Below, in pieces: positions 53,457 to 62,378 of a stretch of 64,000 nt of DNA; position 1 is the stretch's first letter, and each line of letters starts with the position of its first letter. Source of the stretch: Acidobacteriota bacterium (GTDB lineage Bacteria > Acidobacteriota > Terriglobia > Terriglobales > Acidobacteriaceae); the NCBI GenBank assembly GCA_016196065.1, contig JACPYL010000010.1:992001-1056000 (forward strand). Reading direction: 5' to 3'. The position numbers and the translations under genes were made by a program. Under the pieces are notes generated by a model that was not told the DNA's origin, did not search any database, and saw only the letters and a list, made by a program, of their open reading frames with translations.

Positions 53457-53706
53457 GAGCCTGCTGCACAATCTCGTACAAGAATTGTTGTTTTTCGGGG
53501 CTGGGAAGGAACCGGTAGTAGCGCGAGATGGAGTCCAGCAATATGTCCGGATCCCCATTATCCAAGTGCGCCCCCGCTAAGAAGTCGGCGCAGCTCATCT
53601 CCAGACAGTACCCTCGGGCTCGGGACTTGCCTGATCCGAGCAGCAGCGCGCGGTTTCGATCGCCTGTTCGATTACCGGGATCTGGCTTTTTGTAGACGTT
53701 TCGCAC
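53422..53706 (-). CDS. Small protein of unknown function preceding the HNH gene
   Basis: A frame of 94 residues whose second half, FLAGAHLDNGDPDILLDSIS and then RYYRFLPSPEKQQFLYEIV, reads as an amphipathic helical protein. The first 35 residues are basic and less convincing, and an internal ATG at 53598 is an alternative start. It overlaps the HNH start by 35 bases in the same direction, suggesting co-translation. No family is recognised. A toxin-antitoxin or phage-type pair is possible but unsupported. Confidence 0.5.
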   Translation of the reverse strand: MRNVYKKPDPGNRTGDRNRALLLGSGKSRARGYCLEMSCADFLAGAHLDNGDPDILLDSISRYYRFLPSPEKQQFLYEIVQQAHEENPTQRPAV

Positions 53707-53784
53707 GGGAATGTCGTGAGATTAGGGTGGGGGCTAAGGGAATTTTCTAACCGCAGTCGGTATGACTTCCGACACCAGAGCAAG

Positions 53785-53827
53785 ACAAAATAGCGCCCGG
53801 ACCTGATTATTCTCAGCCCCGGGCGCT
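53785..53827 (-). terminator. Intrinsic terminator of the isocitrate lyase gene
   Basis: AGCGCCCGG (53792-53800) pairs with CCGGGCGCT (53819-53827) in a 9-bp stem with an 18-base loop. On the minus strand it is followed by ATTTTG. It lies about 30 bases past the stop at 53857. Confidence 0.75.
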
Positions 53828-53856
53828 TGGTGAGAGAAATTTGTAGTGCTCGGTAC

Positions 53857-55254
53857 TTAATCCCCCGATGGCAGAAGCGCTTCCTCGGTCGGCATGATTT
53901 CCGACACCAGTGACGGGCAATCGCCCAGAATCGGCTGGCATCCCGCATCCGGACCATGGAGCGGGCGCATTTGAAGTTTCACCTCCGAGAACTGTTCCTG
54001 CTCAGTGGAACCCTCCAGCGCTGTGGTTGAGGACGCGCCTTGCGCAATCACCTGCGTGAGGGCATCGAAGTATCCTGTGCCAACGAAGCGCTGATGCTTC
54101 ACGGCCTGGTACCCGTATTGCGCTTCGCGCGCAAACTCTTTTTCCTGCAAACGCGAATATGCCGTCATGCCCGTATCTTTGTAGCCTCGTGCCAACTCAA
54201 ACATGCTCAAGTTGAGGGCGTGGAATCCAGCCAGCGTGACAAACTGGAACTTGTATCCCATCTTGGCGAGTTCCTTCTGAAAGCTGGCAATGGTACGGTC
54301 ATCGAGTTTCTTCTTCCAGTTGAATGACGGCGAACAGTTGTAGGCCAGGAGTTTGCCGGGGAACTGGGCATGGATCGCATCGGCAAAGTGGCGCGCCTGT
54401 TCGAGGTTCGGTTCCGAGGTTTCGCACCAGATCACGTCCGCATAGGGTGCGTAGGCAAGCCCGCGAGCAATCGCGGAATCGAGACCTCCCCGTATATGGA
54501 AGAAGCCTTCGGGAGTGCGTTCTCCGGTGACGAACTCGCGATCGCGCGGATCAATGTCGCTGGTCAGAAGATGAGCGCTGTCGGCGTCGGTACGCGCCAT
54601 GATCAGTGTCGGCACGCCGAGCACGTCGGCCGCAAGACGGGCCGCGACGAGCTTCTGAATCGCTTCCGAGGTTGGAACGAGGACTTTGCCCCCAAGGTGT
54701 CCACACTTCTTCGCCGAGGAAAGCTGGTCTTCGAAGTGCACGCAGGCTGCTCCCGCTTCGATCATGGCTTTCATCAATTCGTAGGCGTTCAAGCTTCCGC
54801 CGAATCCGGCTTCTGCGTCGGCCACAATCGGCGCCATCCAGTAGATCCCGTTCTTACCATCCAGGTGATGGATCTGATCGGCGCGCATCAAGCAATTGTT
54901 GATACGACGAACGACATTGGGGACACTGTCCGCCGGATACAGGCTCTGATCGGGATACATCTGGCCCGCATTGTTGGCATCGGCAGCAACCTGCCAACCG
55001 CTGAGGTAGATGGCGTTGAGCCCAGCCTGCACCTGCTGTACGGCCTGGTTGCCGGTAAGGGCTCCGAGAGCGGCGACATAGGACTCGTTGTGCAACAGCC
55101 ACCAGAGGCGCTCGGCGCCGAGACGTGCCAAGGTGTGCTCGACCTGGATCGATCCACGCAATTTGGCGACGTCCTGTGCGCCGTACGGGCGGGTAACGCC
55201 CTTCCAGCGAGGGTCGGTGTTCCATTGCTGCTCTGGTGTGTTTTCGCTACGCAT
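53857..55254 (-). CDS. aceA: Isocitrate lyase
   Basis: Cleaves isocitrate to succinate and glyoxylate, the first step of the glyoxylate shunt for growth on acetate and fatty acids. The protein (465 aa) contains the active-site motif [17 protein letters not shown] near residue 190, [17 protein letters not shown], and [18 protein letters not shown]. The ATG at 55254 has AGGAG nine bases upstream; a GTG at 55293 is less likely. It faces the malate synthase gene across 182 bases, so the two may share control. The tail of about 60 residues is variable in the family. Confidence 0.95.
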   Translation of the reverse strand: MRSENTPEQQWNTDPRWKGVTRPYGAQDVAKLRGSIQVEHTLARLGAERLWWLLHNESYVAALGALTGNQAVQQVQAGLNAIYLSGWQVAADANNAGQMYPDQSLYPADSVPNVVRRINNCLMRADQIHHLDGKNGIYWMAPIVADAEAGFGGSLNAYELMKAMIEAGAACVHFEDQLSSAKKCGHLGGKVLVPTSEAIQKLVAARLAADVLGVPTLIMARTDADSAHLLTSDIDPRDREFVTGERTPEGFFHIRGGLDSAIARGLAYAPYADVIWCETSEPNLEQARHFADAIHAQFPGKLLAYNCSPSFNWKKKLDDRTIASFQKELAKMGYKFQFVTLAGFHALNLSMFELARGYKDTGMTAYSRLQEKEFAREAQYGYQAVKHQRFVGTGYFDALTQVIAQGASSTTALEGSTEQEQFSEVKLQMRPLHGPDAGCQPILGDCPSLVSEIMPTEEALLPSGD

Positions 55255-55360
55255 ATCTGAAATCTCCTTCGAGGACTCCACAGCTTCATTCACGGTTCGT
55301 CGCGCGGAGTATTCCGCTCAAGCCGAGTAGAACTCAGCGGATCGAAGACGACAAACCGGC

Positions 55361-55386
55361 TCGTCCGTAATGACCAGGTCGTCCGT
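55361..55386. repeat. Direct repeat in the aceA-aceB intergenic region
   Basis: TCGTCCGT occurs at 55361-55368 and 55379-55386, with starts 18 bases apart, between the two divergent glyoxylate-shunt genes. It could be a paired operator half-site for a regulator of both genes. Only two copies are seen, so chance is not excluded. Confidence 0.3.
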
Positions 55387-55436
55387 TTCGGACTAGTGAG
55401 CCTGCATCCTTCTCTAGACAGCGGTACGCTCGGATC

Positions 55437-56981
55437 ATGGCAACGATGGCAAGCACCCACAGTGAACTCGAGACACACATCCTCAGCCCGGAAGCGAGCC
55501 GCTTTCTCAACCGTCTAGCACGAGAGTTCGAACCGCGGCGCCGCGACCTTCTGGCGCGCCGGCAAGTTCGCCAAAAAGAGATTGACGGCGGTGCGTTACC
55601 CGGCTTTCTGCCGGAGACGGCACGCGTTCGAGACACGGAATGGACGGTTGCACCGATTCCGCAAGATCTCCTCGACCGGCGCGTCGAGATCACAGGCCCC
55701 GTCGACCGCAAAATGATCATCAATGCCTTGAACTCGGGCGCGAATGTCTTTATGGCGGATTTTGAGGATTCGAATTCGCCAACATGGAGCAACAATCTCG
55801 AAGGACAGGCCAACCTTCGCGATGCCGTCGAAGGCACGATCAGCTATGTGAGTCCTGAGGGAAAGCGCTACGAACTGAAGTCCACGGTGGCGACTCTCAT
55901 GGTTCGACCACGAGGTTGGCACTTGATCGAAAGACACTTCCTCGTCGACGGCGAGCCGATCTCGGCATCGTTATTCGATTTCGGGCTCTACTTCTTTCAC
56001 AACGCCAAGCAGCTTGTCCAGAAGGGAACTGGACCCTATTTCTATTTGCCCAAACTGGAAAGCCACTTGGAGGCGCGCTTGTGGAACGACGTATTTTGCT
56101 TTTCCCAGAACGCACTCCACATCCCACGAGGCACAATCCGCGCAACTGTGCTGATTGAAACAATTCTGGCAGCCTTCGAGATGGACGAGATCCTCTATGA
56201 GTTGCGCGAACATTCCGCCGGATTGAACTGCGGACGCTGGGACTACATCTTCAGCTTCATCAAGAAATTTCGAAACCGCCCGGACTTCGTTCTACCCGAT
56301 CGTTCGATTGTGACCATGGACAAACACTTTCTTAAGTCCTACGTGGAACTGCTGATTAAAACCTGTCACCGCCGCGGCATTCACGCGATGGGAGGAATGG
56401 CGGCGCAGATTCCGATCAAGAACGATCCCGTCGCCAATGAGAAAGCCCTCGACAAGGTGCGCCAGGATAAGCTTCGCGAGGTCAAGGCCGGGCACGACGG
56501 CACATGGGTGGCGCACCCTGGCCTGGTGCCGATCGCAAAAGAGATTTTCGACACACACATGAAAGGACCGAACCAGATCGGCCATCGCCGTGACGATGTT
56601 CACGTCGCCTCAAAGGATTTGCTTGCCCTCACCGGGGGGGCAATCACCGAGCAGGGCTTGCGGTGGAACATCGATGTCGGGCTGCAGTATCTGGAGTCGT
56701 GGCTGCGCGGCTCGGGATGTGTTCCCATCTACAACCTGATGGAAGATGCGGCAACGGCCGAAATCTGCCGGTCCCAGGTTTGGCAATGGGTAAGACACGG
56801 CGCCAAACTCAGCGACGGACGGTGCGTGACGCAGACTATGGTCCGCGAAATTATCGCGGAGGAGAAGCGTGATCTCACGGGCACACGCATGGCAGATGCC
56901 GCAGCAATTTATGAAAAGATGATGACCAGCCCGGATTTCGCGGAATTCCTGACCCTGGTGGCATATGATTACGTCGACTAG
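55437..56981 (+). CDS. aceB: Malate synthase A
   Basis: Condenses glyoxylate with acetyl-CoA to malate, completing the glyoxylate shunt. The protein of 514 aa contains [43 protein letters not shown] and [12 protein letters not shown] (with conserved Asp/Glu for Mg), plus [13 protein letters not shown] near residue 315. This is the AceB (isoform A) pattern. Divergent from aceA. Start ATG at 55437. Confidence 0.95.
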   Translation: MATMASTHSELETHILSPEASRFLNRLAREFEPRRRDLLARRQVRQKEIDGGALPGFLPETARVRDTEWTVAPIPQDLLDRRVEITGPVDRKMIINALNSGANVFMADFEDSNSPTWSNNLEGQANLRDAVEGTISYVSPEGKRYELKSTVATLMVRPRGWHLIERHFLVDGEPISASLFDFGLYFFHNAKQLVQKGTGPYFYLPKLESHLEARLWNDVFCFSQNALHIPRGTIRATVLIETILAAFEMDEILYELREHSAGLNCGRWDYIFSFIKKFRNRPDFVLPDRSIVTMDKHFLKSYVELLIKTCHRRGIHAMGGMAAQIPIKNDPVANEKALDKVRQDKLREVKAGHDGTWVAHPGLVPIAKEIFDTHMKGPNQIGHRRDDVHVASKDLLALTGGAITEQGLRWNIDVGLQYLESWLRGSGCVPIYNLMEDAATAEICRSQVWQWVRHGAKLSDGRCVTQTMVREIIAEEKRDLTGTRMADAAAIYEKMMTSPDFAEFLTLVAYDYVD

Positions 56982-57007
56982 GAACAGGCAATCTGCCTGT
57001 GTGCACG

Positions 57008-58651
57008 ATGAGCCCCAACTCCAGCGGGATCTCGGATGAATTTCTCGCGCAACTGAAAGAAGACCTGGTGTGCCGGCGAGTAGCACGCGGGATGGCGCGT
57101 CTCGAAGACCATCGCCAGTTGCTCACCTCATTCGATCCCGAACAGAAGAACGCCGCACTTTTCGCGGGCTATCTCGCCCAGTGGGTGGACGTTGGGTTTC
57201 AGCGGCCGTCACTCGTCAAGGACATCGTCGCGCGCTTTCCGCGGGCGGAGCGTGCGCATCTCCCGCTCCACCACTACCTCTATCTGCGCATGGCGGAGGG
57301 GATGGTAGCGATGTCAGAGGAATCGAAAGAAGAGGCACTTCGGCACTTTGATCTTGTTCTCAGCCTGGAACAGGAGACGGAAGATAGCGAACTGTTGTCG
57401 ATCGCGAATTTCTGGAAAGGCCGCTGCCTGCGCATGAAGGGCGAGTACGACCAGGCGCTCGAATTTGCGGTCAAGGGCAGACAGCTTGCGCTGGGACTTG
57501 GCCATCAACCCATGGCCGCGGTCATGCGAGTACTCGAAAGCTGGCTCTTTTTTCAAAAGGGAGACATCAAGCAGGCGGTCGAAATTCTGCAGGCTGCCGA
57601 GGCTGTCCTGAGCAAGACCGACGACTACCTCACTCTTGGCAACATCCATTCCGCTTACGGGCGGATTGCGCGGCGTCAAGGACGGTATGAGCACGCCATC
57701 GAGAGCTTTACCGCCGCCATCGCTCGCTACCGCAAGCGTGATCCGCAACATCGTAACGTCGCGCGATCGCTGAATAACATGGCTTATGTAAAGCGGCTGA
57801 TCGCGCTGCAACTGCGCCGCAAGATCGATGCAGACGCAGCACGCCGAAGAAAGGCGGCCTCACGGGGTCGTGCGGGAAATGACCGCGGCAAGCTTTCTTA
57901 TCGCAGTCGCTTTGCGGAACTTCGCGAGCAGGCACTGGCGGAACTTGGAGAAGCAGCCTCCATCTATGAGCAATACGGGAATCACCATGGATTGGGCAGC
58001 GTGCACTTGAACTATGGATATCTGCATTTGGACAACGGTGACCTGGACCGCGCTGAGGTCGAAACGAAAATCGCTTTCCGCCTTGGCGAAGAGAGACTTG
58101 ACCACATCCTCATGGCGCGCGCACGCCTGCTGCAGTGCATGATCGAGAACGCTCGCGTCGAAGAAGGAATCGGGGAGAACACGGAACCGGGAAGTCACGC
58201 CCGCCTCGCGCAGGACTGCGCTCAGGAAGCAATCGAACTTGCTCGTCAAACCGAGAACCGCCGTCTGCTCGCGCACGCCTGCATCTGGCAAGGCCTGACC
58301 CACTGCAATCGCTTCTTCGATGATTCCGAATCGGCCCGCCGTTGCTACGATCAGGCCCTGACGCTCTCGAAAGGCGTCCATGTCGAAACTGCCTGGGACG
58401 ACTTACAGACGCTGAAAGCCCGCGTACTGCGCGGCGGCAGCGTGAATCCGACGCTGCGCGCCTGGTCGCAGGGATCAGTAGGAGATAAGACGTTCCAGCA
58501 GATCACAGAAGAGTTCGCCGAGTTGATCATTCCCAAGGTCTGGGAGCGGGAGGGCCGCAAGGTGTCGCGCGTGGCGGCACGCCTCTCTGTCTCACCCAAG
58601 AAGGTTCGCCGCATTCTCAACCGCGTGAGCAGGAGCAAGCCCGCTAAGTAG
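57008..58651 (+). CDS. TPR-repeat protein with C-terminal helix-turn-helix
   Basis: A 547-residue cytoplasmic protein. Residues of roughly 80-480 are TPR-like helical repeats (for example SIANFWKGRCLRMKGEYDQALEFA, ARSLNNMAYVKRL and GSVHLNYGYLHLDNGDLDRAE). The last 40 residues contain RKVSRVAARLSVSPKKVRRIL, a Fis- or NtrC-type DNA-binding helix-turn-helix. This suggests a regulator that senses protein partners through the TPRs. It follows aceB by 26 bases and may control the glyoxylate-shunt genes, although that is inference. Start at 57008; a GTG three codons earlier is possible. Confidence 0.78.
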   Translation: MSPNSSGISDEFLAQLKEDLVCRRVARGMARLEDHRQLLTSFDPEQKNAALFAGYLAQWVDVGFQRPSLVKDIVARFPRAERAHLPLHHYLYLRMAEGMVAMSEESKEEALRHFDLVLSLEQETEDSELLSIANFWKGRCLRMKGEYDQALEFAVKGRQLALGLGHQPMAAVMRVLESWLFFQKGDIKQAVEILQAAEAVLSKTDDYLTLGNIHSAYGRIARRQGRYEHAIESFTAAIARYRKRDPQHRNVARSLNNMAYVKRLIALQLRRKIDADAARRRKAASRGRAGNDRGKLSYRSRFAELREQALAELGEAASIYEQYGNHHGLGSVHLNYGYLHLDNGDLDRAEVETKIAFRLGEERLDHILMARARLLQCMIENARVEEGIGENTEPGSHARLAQDCAQEAIELARQTENRRLLAHACIWQGLTHCNRFFDDSESARRCYDQALTLSKGVHVETAWDDLQTLKARVLRGGSVNPTLRAWSQGSVGDKTFQQITEEFAELIIPKVWEREGRKVSRVAARLSVSPKKVRRILNRVSRSKPAK

Positions 58652-58662
58652 GCTATGAGATC

Positions 58663-59613
58663 GTGAAGACACTCAACGAAGTCTATTCCTCCCTCTCGAC
58701 TCGCCGCCGATACGAAGTCTGGTTTCTGCGGATGGGCCTGGCGGACGGCAGCGGGGCGTGGTGGTTTCGCTATCTCTTGATGAATCCCGGGCGCTCGGGC
58801 TGCGCCGGAAATGCGAGCGGTCAGCCTGTACAGGTGTGGGCAACCTGGTTTCCACGCGATGGAAAACCGCAGAGCTTCATTCAAGGGTTTCCGCTGTCGT
58901 CGCTTGGCCTGAGCGCGCCGGGCAAAAATCCATTCCACTTCGAGATTGGGAAGAATGCCATCGGCGAAAATTCCTGCCGCGGAGCGCTGCAAGTGGAAGG
59001 GCACGAGATCTCGTGGGACCTCAGCTATCGCTCGTCGTTTCGTGTCACATTGAGCAGCAAGGGTTGGATTGGCTTCTCACGAACGCCGCACTCCGACGGA
59101 GTGTTCTCCGGGCAGGTCACGCTGGATGGCCGACGTTTCGAAGGGGACCCGCTCGCGTTCGGCGTTCAAGGACACAATTGCGGATTTCGCCATCGAAACT
59201 TCTGGACCTGGACGCATTCCTATTGTCCGCTGGCCGGTGGACCGCCGAGCACATTCGAAGCCCTGGTATATGAAATGCCGCTGGGATTGGTCTTTCGCAA
59301 GGCAGTGCTGTGGCATCAGGGGAAGCAGCACGAGTTCGGGAACCTGCAGGAAATCAAACGGGATCCAGGCGAACTTCGGTGGGAATTTCACTGCAAATCA
59401 AACAATGGATTAAGACTGGAAGTAATGATCGATGGGTCCGGCGCGGGCATCCATCGACTCCCTTATCTGAAGACCGACTGTAAGGGCAGCTTTGAAGTCG
59501 CGAACAACAGCATCGTGCGCATGAAACTCCGACTGGAATATCCGGGCAAGCCAATCGAAACACTAGAGACAGATATCGGAGCTGTATTAGAAATGGTCGG
59601 ACTGGGAGCTTGA
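58663..59613 (+). CDS. Lipocalin-like (AttH/CrtC-type) protein, tentative
   Basis: A 316-residue protein without a signal peptide. It is beta-rich with many Trp and Gly turns (SGAWWFRYLLMNPG, GHEISWDLSYRSSF, HNCGFRHRNFWTWTHS), which resembles the AttH/hydroxyneurosporene-synthase or tocopherol-cyclase type fold. The resemblance is by pattern only. The start is a GTG at 58663, 11 bases after the TPR gene, implying co-transcription. It may bind a lipid or isoprenoid. No active site is visible. Confidence 0.55.
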   Translation: MKTLNEVYSSLSTRRRYEVWFLRMGLADGSGAWWFRYLLMNPGRSGCAGNASGQPVQVWATWFPRDGKPQSFIQGFPLSSLGLSAPGKNPFHFEIGKNAIGENSCRGALQVEGHEISWDLSYRSSFRVTLSSKGWIGFSRTPHSDGVFSGQVTLDGRRFEGDPLAFGVQGHNCGFRHRNFWTWTHSYCPLAGGPPSTFEALVYEMPLGLVFRKAVLWHQGKQHEFGNLQEIKRDPGELRWEFHCKSNNGLRLEVMIDGSGAGIHRLPYLKTDCKGSFEVANNSIVRMKLRLEYPGKPIETLETDIGAVLEMVGLGA

Positions 59614-59617
59614 GGGA

Positions 59618-60445
59618 TCACTCGGCTGATTGCGCCATCGCGAGGCGCTGCGCGACGATGCTGTAGGCCGAAGGATTAAATGCCATTCCAATGTGAGTGC
59701 CGGGCACTTCAAAATCAACTTCCGGATTTCTGGTCATGCAATAGCGCCAATCCACGATTCCATCGTTGCGGGTGTAGATGGCGGTCTCCATCATTGTGCC
59801 CGGGATATCACGCTTGAGTGAGTCGACAAAATTGCAGGTACAGCGACCGGTGTAGCAGTGCGGCAGAACGCTCGTACCGTGCTCTCGCAAGATTCTCTGG
59901 CGAACGGCTTCGCTGGCGTGCAAAACACTTCGACTGGTCACGGTACCGCGAAACGGAGAGGCTAGCGTAATCACGGAAGCGACATCGTCCGGCCTCTGAC
60001 CAGCCACCGAACGTGCGATCACGCCCCCGAGGCTGTGTCCGATCAGGTGAATCCTGCGTTCCGTCTCGGTCAGGGCTCTCGCGATGGTGTCATTCAGATG
60101 GCGCTCGATCAGCAGGTTGGGGCATTCGGCGTTAATGCCAATGCCGGAAAAATAAGGCCGGTATCCGATGCGGCCCAGCCAGGCGTGGAGCTCCATCAGA
60201 TAAAGATCAGTGCCGAGAAATCCTGGAATGATAACGACGCCGGAACCGTCGCCCCGAGGTACGCCGAAACCGTAGTAGACAGGGGTTGCGTGCAACAGCA
60301 GGACCTCGGCCGCGAACAGCGCCTCTGTCCACGGCGAGATGTCGGCTTCCAAGTGGTGTTTATTGTGTTTCGTGCGCGCCGCCTTCGGCAAGGCTGTGGC
60401 GTTCTTCTGTTTGCGCGGCGATCTCGTCTTAGGCCGGTCCGACAT
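59618..60445 (-). CDS. Alpha/beta hydrolase (lipase-like)
   Basis: A serine hydrolase of about 275 aa: oxyanion region VVIIPGFLGTD, nucleophile elbow GHSLGG near residue 136, and a late THIGM segment with the probable catalytic His. The N-terminus is basic (RSPRKQKNATALPKAARTK) with no signal peptide. The ATG at 60445 was chosen over one at 60487. It lies next to phaR and the phasin gene, so it may act on PHA granules or lipids. It lacks a PHA-depolymerase-specific lipase box that I would trust. Confidence 0.75.
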   Translation of the reverse strand: MSDRPKTRSPRKQKNATALPKAARTKHNKHHLEADISPWTEALFAAEVLLLHATPVYYGFGVPRGDGSGVVIIPGFLGTDLYLMELHAWLGRIGYRPYFSGIGINAECPNLLIERHLNDTIARALTETERRIHLIGHSLGGVIARSVAGQRPDDVASVITLASPFRGTVTSRSVLHASEAVRQRILREHGTSVLPHCYTGRCTCNFVDSLKRDIPGTMMETAIYTRNDGIVDWRYCMTRNPEVDFEVPGTHIGMAFNPSAYSIVAQRLAMAQSAE

Positions 60446-60499
60446 TTGCGCACGTTCCACTGACCGCGCGACGCGGGCAAACTGCATGCCCGCAGCGCA

Positions 60500-61072
60500 T
60501 TATACCTTTGCCTTGCGCTTCCGGCGCGGGACAGTTTTTCTTCCAGATGTTTCCAGCCGCTTCTCCAATTCCGCTACACGCCTGCGTAGAGTATCCAGTT
60601 CGGGTTCGGGCTCAGCCTCGGCCCGTGCCTCGGGAGGCCCCGGTGCGCCCAGGAACCGCTTCATCATATCCACCGGCGACAGAATGGCGGATTGGACCTC
60701 GCCGAGCCGGCTCTGCACCGTGTCCTGCACTTTCTGATACGTATCAAACGCGGATTTCAAATACCACATGACGAATTCCTGCCGCACTTCATCGGACGCA
60801 ACGATGAGTTGACGCAGCAATTCGAGCGGCAAGCCTGTCGGCTTATCTTTCGCATCCTCGGTGATGATCTGGGTCAAGGTGACGCGAGTCAGGTCCTTGC
60901 CCGTCTTGGCGTCGACGACCTGAACGTTCTGGCCGGCCCGAACGAGTTCCGCGATGTCTTCGAGATTCACGTAGCGGCTCCCGGCGGAATCGTACAAGCG
61001 GCGGTTGCCGTACTTCTTGATGACGACCGGGGCTGGACGGATTGGATCGTGCCTTTGCTGCTGTGCACACAT
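60500..61072 (-). CDS. phaR: Polyhydroxyalkanoate synthesis repressor PhaR
   Basis: A DNA-binding repressor that also senses PHA granules and controls phasin genes. The N-terminal domain IKKYGNRRLYDSAGSRYVNLEDIAELVRAGQ is the PhaR signature, followed by the regulator domain (LEAELLRQLI-like region near residue 85). The C-terminus has a coiled coil (TLRRRVAELEKRLE) and a basic tail. Length 190 aa. The ATG at 61072 is used; a TTG at 61093 is in frame. It is divergent from the phasin-like gene with a PhaR-type operator between them. Confidence 0.9.
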   Translation of the reverse strand: MCAQQQRHDPIRPAPVVIKKYGNRRLYDSAGSRYVNLEDIAELVRAGQNVQVVDAKTGKDLTRVTLTQIITEDAKDKPTGLPLELLRQLIVASDEVRQEFVMWYLKSAFDTYQKVQDTVQSRLGEVQSAILSPVDMMKRFLGAPGPPEARAEAEPEPELDTLRRRVAELEKRLETSGRKTVPRRKRKAKV

Positions 61073-61084
61073 GCAAAATACATA

Positions 61085-61113
61085 TTGACACAAATTCCCA
61101 GCAATCGTATAGT
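61085..61113 (+). promoter_or_regulatory. Sigma70 promoter of the phasin-like gene
   Basis: TTGACA (61085-61090) and TATAGT (61108-61113) are separated by exactly 17 bases: a perfect -35 and a 5-of-6 -10. The predicted transcription start is near 61120, about 30 bases before the ATG at 61151. The operator at 61123-61137 would lie just after the start. Confidence 0.85.
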
Positions 61114-61122
61114 CTTAATTGA

Positions 61123-61137
61123 TGCTGCAGTGCAGCA
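61123..61137. promoter_or_regulatory. Probable PhaR operator
   Basis: TGCTGCAGTGCAGCA is a perfect 7-bp inverted repeat around one base, and contains CTGC-AGT-GCAG. That fits the CTGC-N3-GCAG element recalled for PhaR of Paracoccus. It sits between the predicted start of transcription and the Shine-Dalgarno (GGAGG at 61140-61144) of the phasin-like gene, opposite phaR, so PhaR bound here would block it. Identification of the binding protein is inference. Confidence 0.75.
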
Positions 61138-61150
61138 ATGGAGGTAGTCG

Positions 61151-62062
61151 ATGCCAACAACCGTAAAGTCCGAAGCTTCCCGCACTCATCCCAGGGAGTC
61201 GTCGTTTGTATCGCTTCTGTCGGGTTGGGCGCAGCAGGGAGTCCAAAGCTTCTTTGCCACGCAAAGAATTCTTCTGGATCTCGCCATGCGGCAGAATGCC
61301 AGCGTGATGCATTCTGTGCGGCAACAATTATCCGATCCGCATTTCTCTCCGACGGCGATCGCGAGTGAAGTGACTGCCGAGAGTATGACGAACTTCATCG
61401 AGGCCCAAACGATCCTGCTCGATTTGGGCAAGCAGCAGAACGAAATCCTCATGACCGGCGTTCGAGAGCATGTAGGCGATTTGCCGGCAGCGCAGGCGAT
61501 AACCGACTTGTTAGGCCGCAGCGTGGAGACATTCATCCATATGCAGCAGGAATTCCTGAAAATCGTCGGCAAGCAAACCCATCAGTGGGTAGCGGCGGCT
61601 CAAGCTGGGAAACCGTTCCAGAGCGAGCATCTCGTGCAACTGGCGCAGGAAGCGATGGAGCAGTTTGTAAAGACCCAGAAGCATTTCATGGACGTGATTG
61701 CCGAGGAAACCGCGAAAGCCACAGGCGCAAAACACAGCAATGGCGCAAAGAAGATGAAGAAGTCCGAACTGGCACAACTGGCGCGGCAGGCGACCGAATC
61801 GCTCATGGATGCGCAGAAAAAACTGGTTGATGTGGCCGGCCGGCAAATGAATTCCGGCGTGAAGATTGCCGGGAACACGCTCGAACTCCTGCGTCCATTT
61901 CCATTCCTTCCACTTGCGGAATTGACACGAGAGGGAGTGAAGAGCTACGTCGATGCCCAAAAAGCAGTGATGGATGCGGTGGTTAAACCGGTTGTACAGA
62001 AGAGCACGCACAAGACTGAACATCATGCGAAGAAGGCGCACCGGAAAGCTGCTGCTGCCTGA
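61151..62062 (+). CDS. Phasin-like repeat protein
   Basis: A 303-residue protein made of six repeats with starts near residues 31, 78, 124, 168, 215 and 262, giving a period of about 46 residues. Each repeat has the core F/Y-I/V/M-x-x-Q-x-x-(L/F)-(L/M)-D/K, as in phasins (for example NFIEAQTILLDL, EQFVKTQKHFMDV). Phasins coat PHA granules. The C-terminus is Lys/His/Ala-rich, which may bind DNA or be flexible. ATG at 61151 with GGAGG (61140-61144). PhaR regulation is suggested by the operator upstream. It is longer than usual phasins (about 110-190 aa). Confidence 0.83.
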   Translation: MPTTVKSEASRTHPRESSFVSLLSGWAQQGVQSFFATQRILLDLAMRQNASVMHSVRQQLSDPHFSPTAIASEVTAESMTNFIEAQTILLDLGKQQNEILMTGVREHVGDLPAAQAITDLLGRSVETFIHMQQEFLKIVGKQTHQWVAAAQAGKPFQSEHLVQLAQEAMEQFVKTQKHFMDVIAEETAKATGAKHSNGAKKMKKSELAQLARQATESLMDAQKKLVDVAGRQMNSGVKIAGNTLELLRPFPFLPLAELTREGVKSYVDAQKAVMDAVVKPVVQKSTHKTEHHAKKAHRKAAAA

Positions 62063-62378
62063 TATCGGCAGTGGCCGCATGAAGGAGTCATTCTGAGCGG
62101 GGTATGGGCCGCTTCGAACACCGGCCCTGCGAAGTGAAGGACCTGCGGCAATCGAGTTTCCAGCGCTCTGGAAACCGTCTGCTTTCGCCGCGTGTGAACC
62201 AGCACGATGCCGGCGTCGCGTACTCGCCGACAGGTTCCTTAGCCTTCGCAACTGCTACGTCTCGCGTAGCGGTTGCTCCGCTCAGGATGCAGGTTACGAT
62301 TCGATTGTCCCTGCCAGCCTGAGCATCGCACTGGCGGGCTGCCGGCGGGATACTTGCCATCCCGATTGCGAGGCGCTC
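62063..62378 (+). other. Intergenic stretch with two hairpins
   Basis: 316 bases without a supported gene. Two inverted repeats are present. TTTCCAG/CTGGAAA lies at 62157-62174 with a 4-base loop. A longer one at 62248-62276 consists of GCAAC-T-GCTACG, a 5-base loop, then CGTAGC-G-GTTGC. Neither has a T-tract, so these are not intrinsic terminators. They may be a REP-like repeat. Confidence 0.6.

Noticed and set aside
54370-55260. Plus-strand open frame of about 296 codons
   Set aside because: Antisense to isocitrate lyase, whose KKCGH motif and ribosome binding site are clear.
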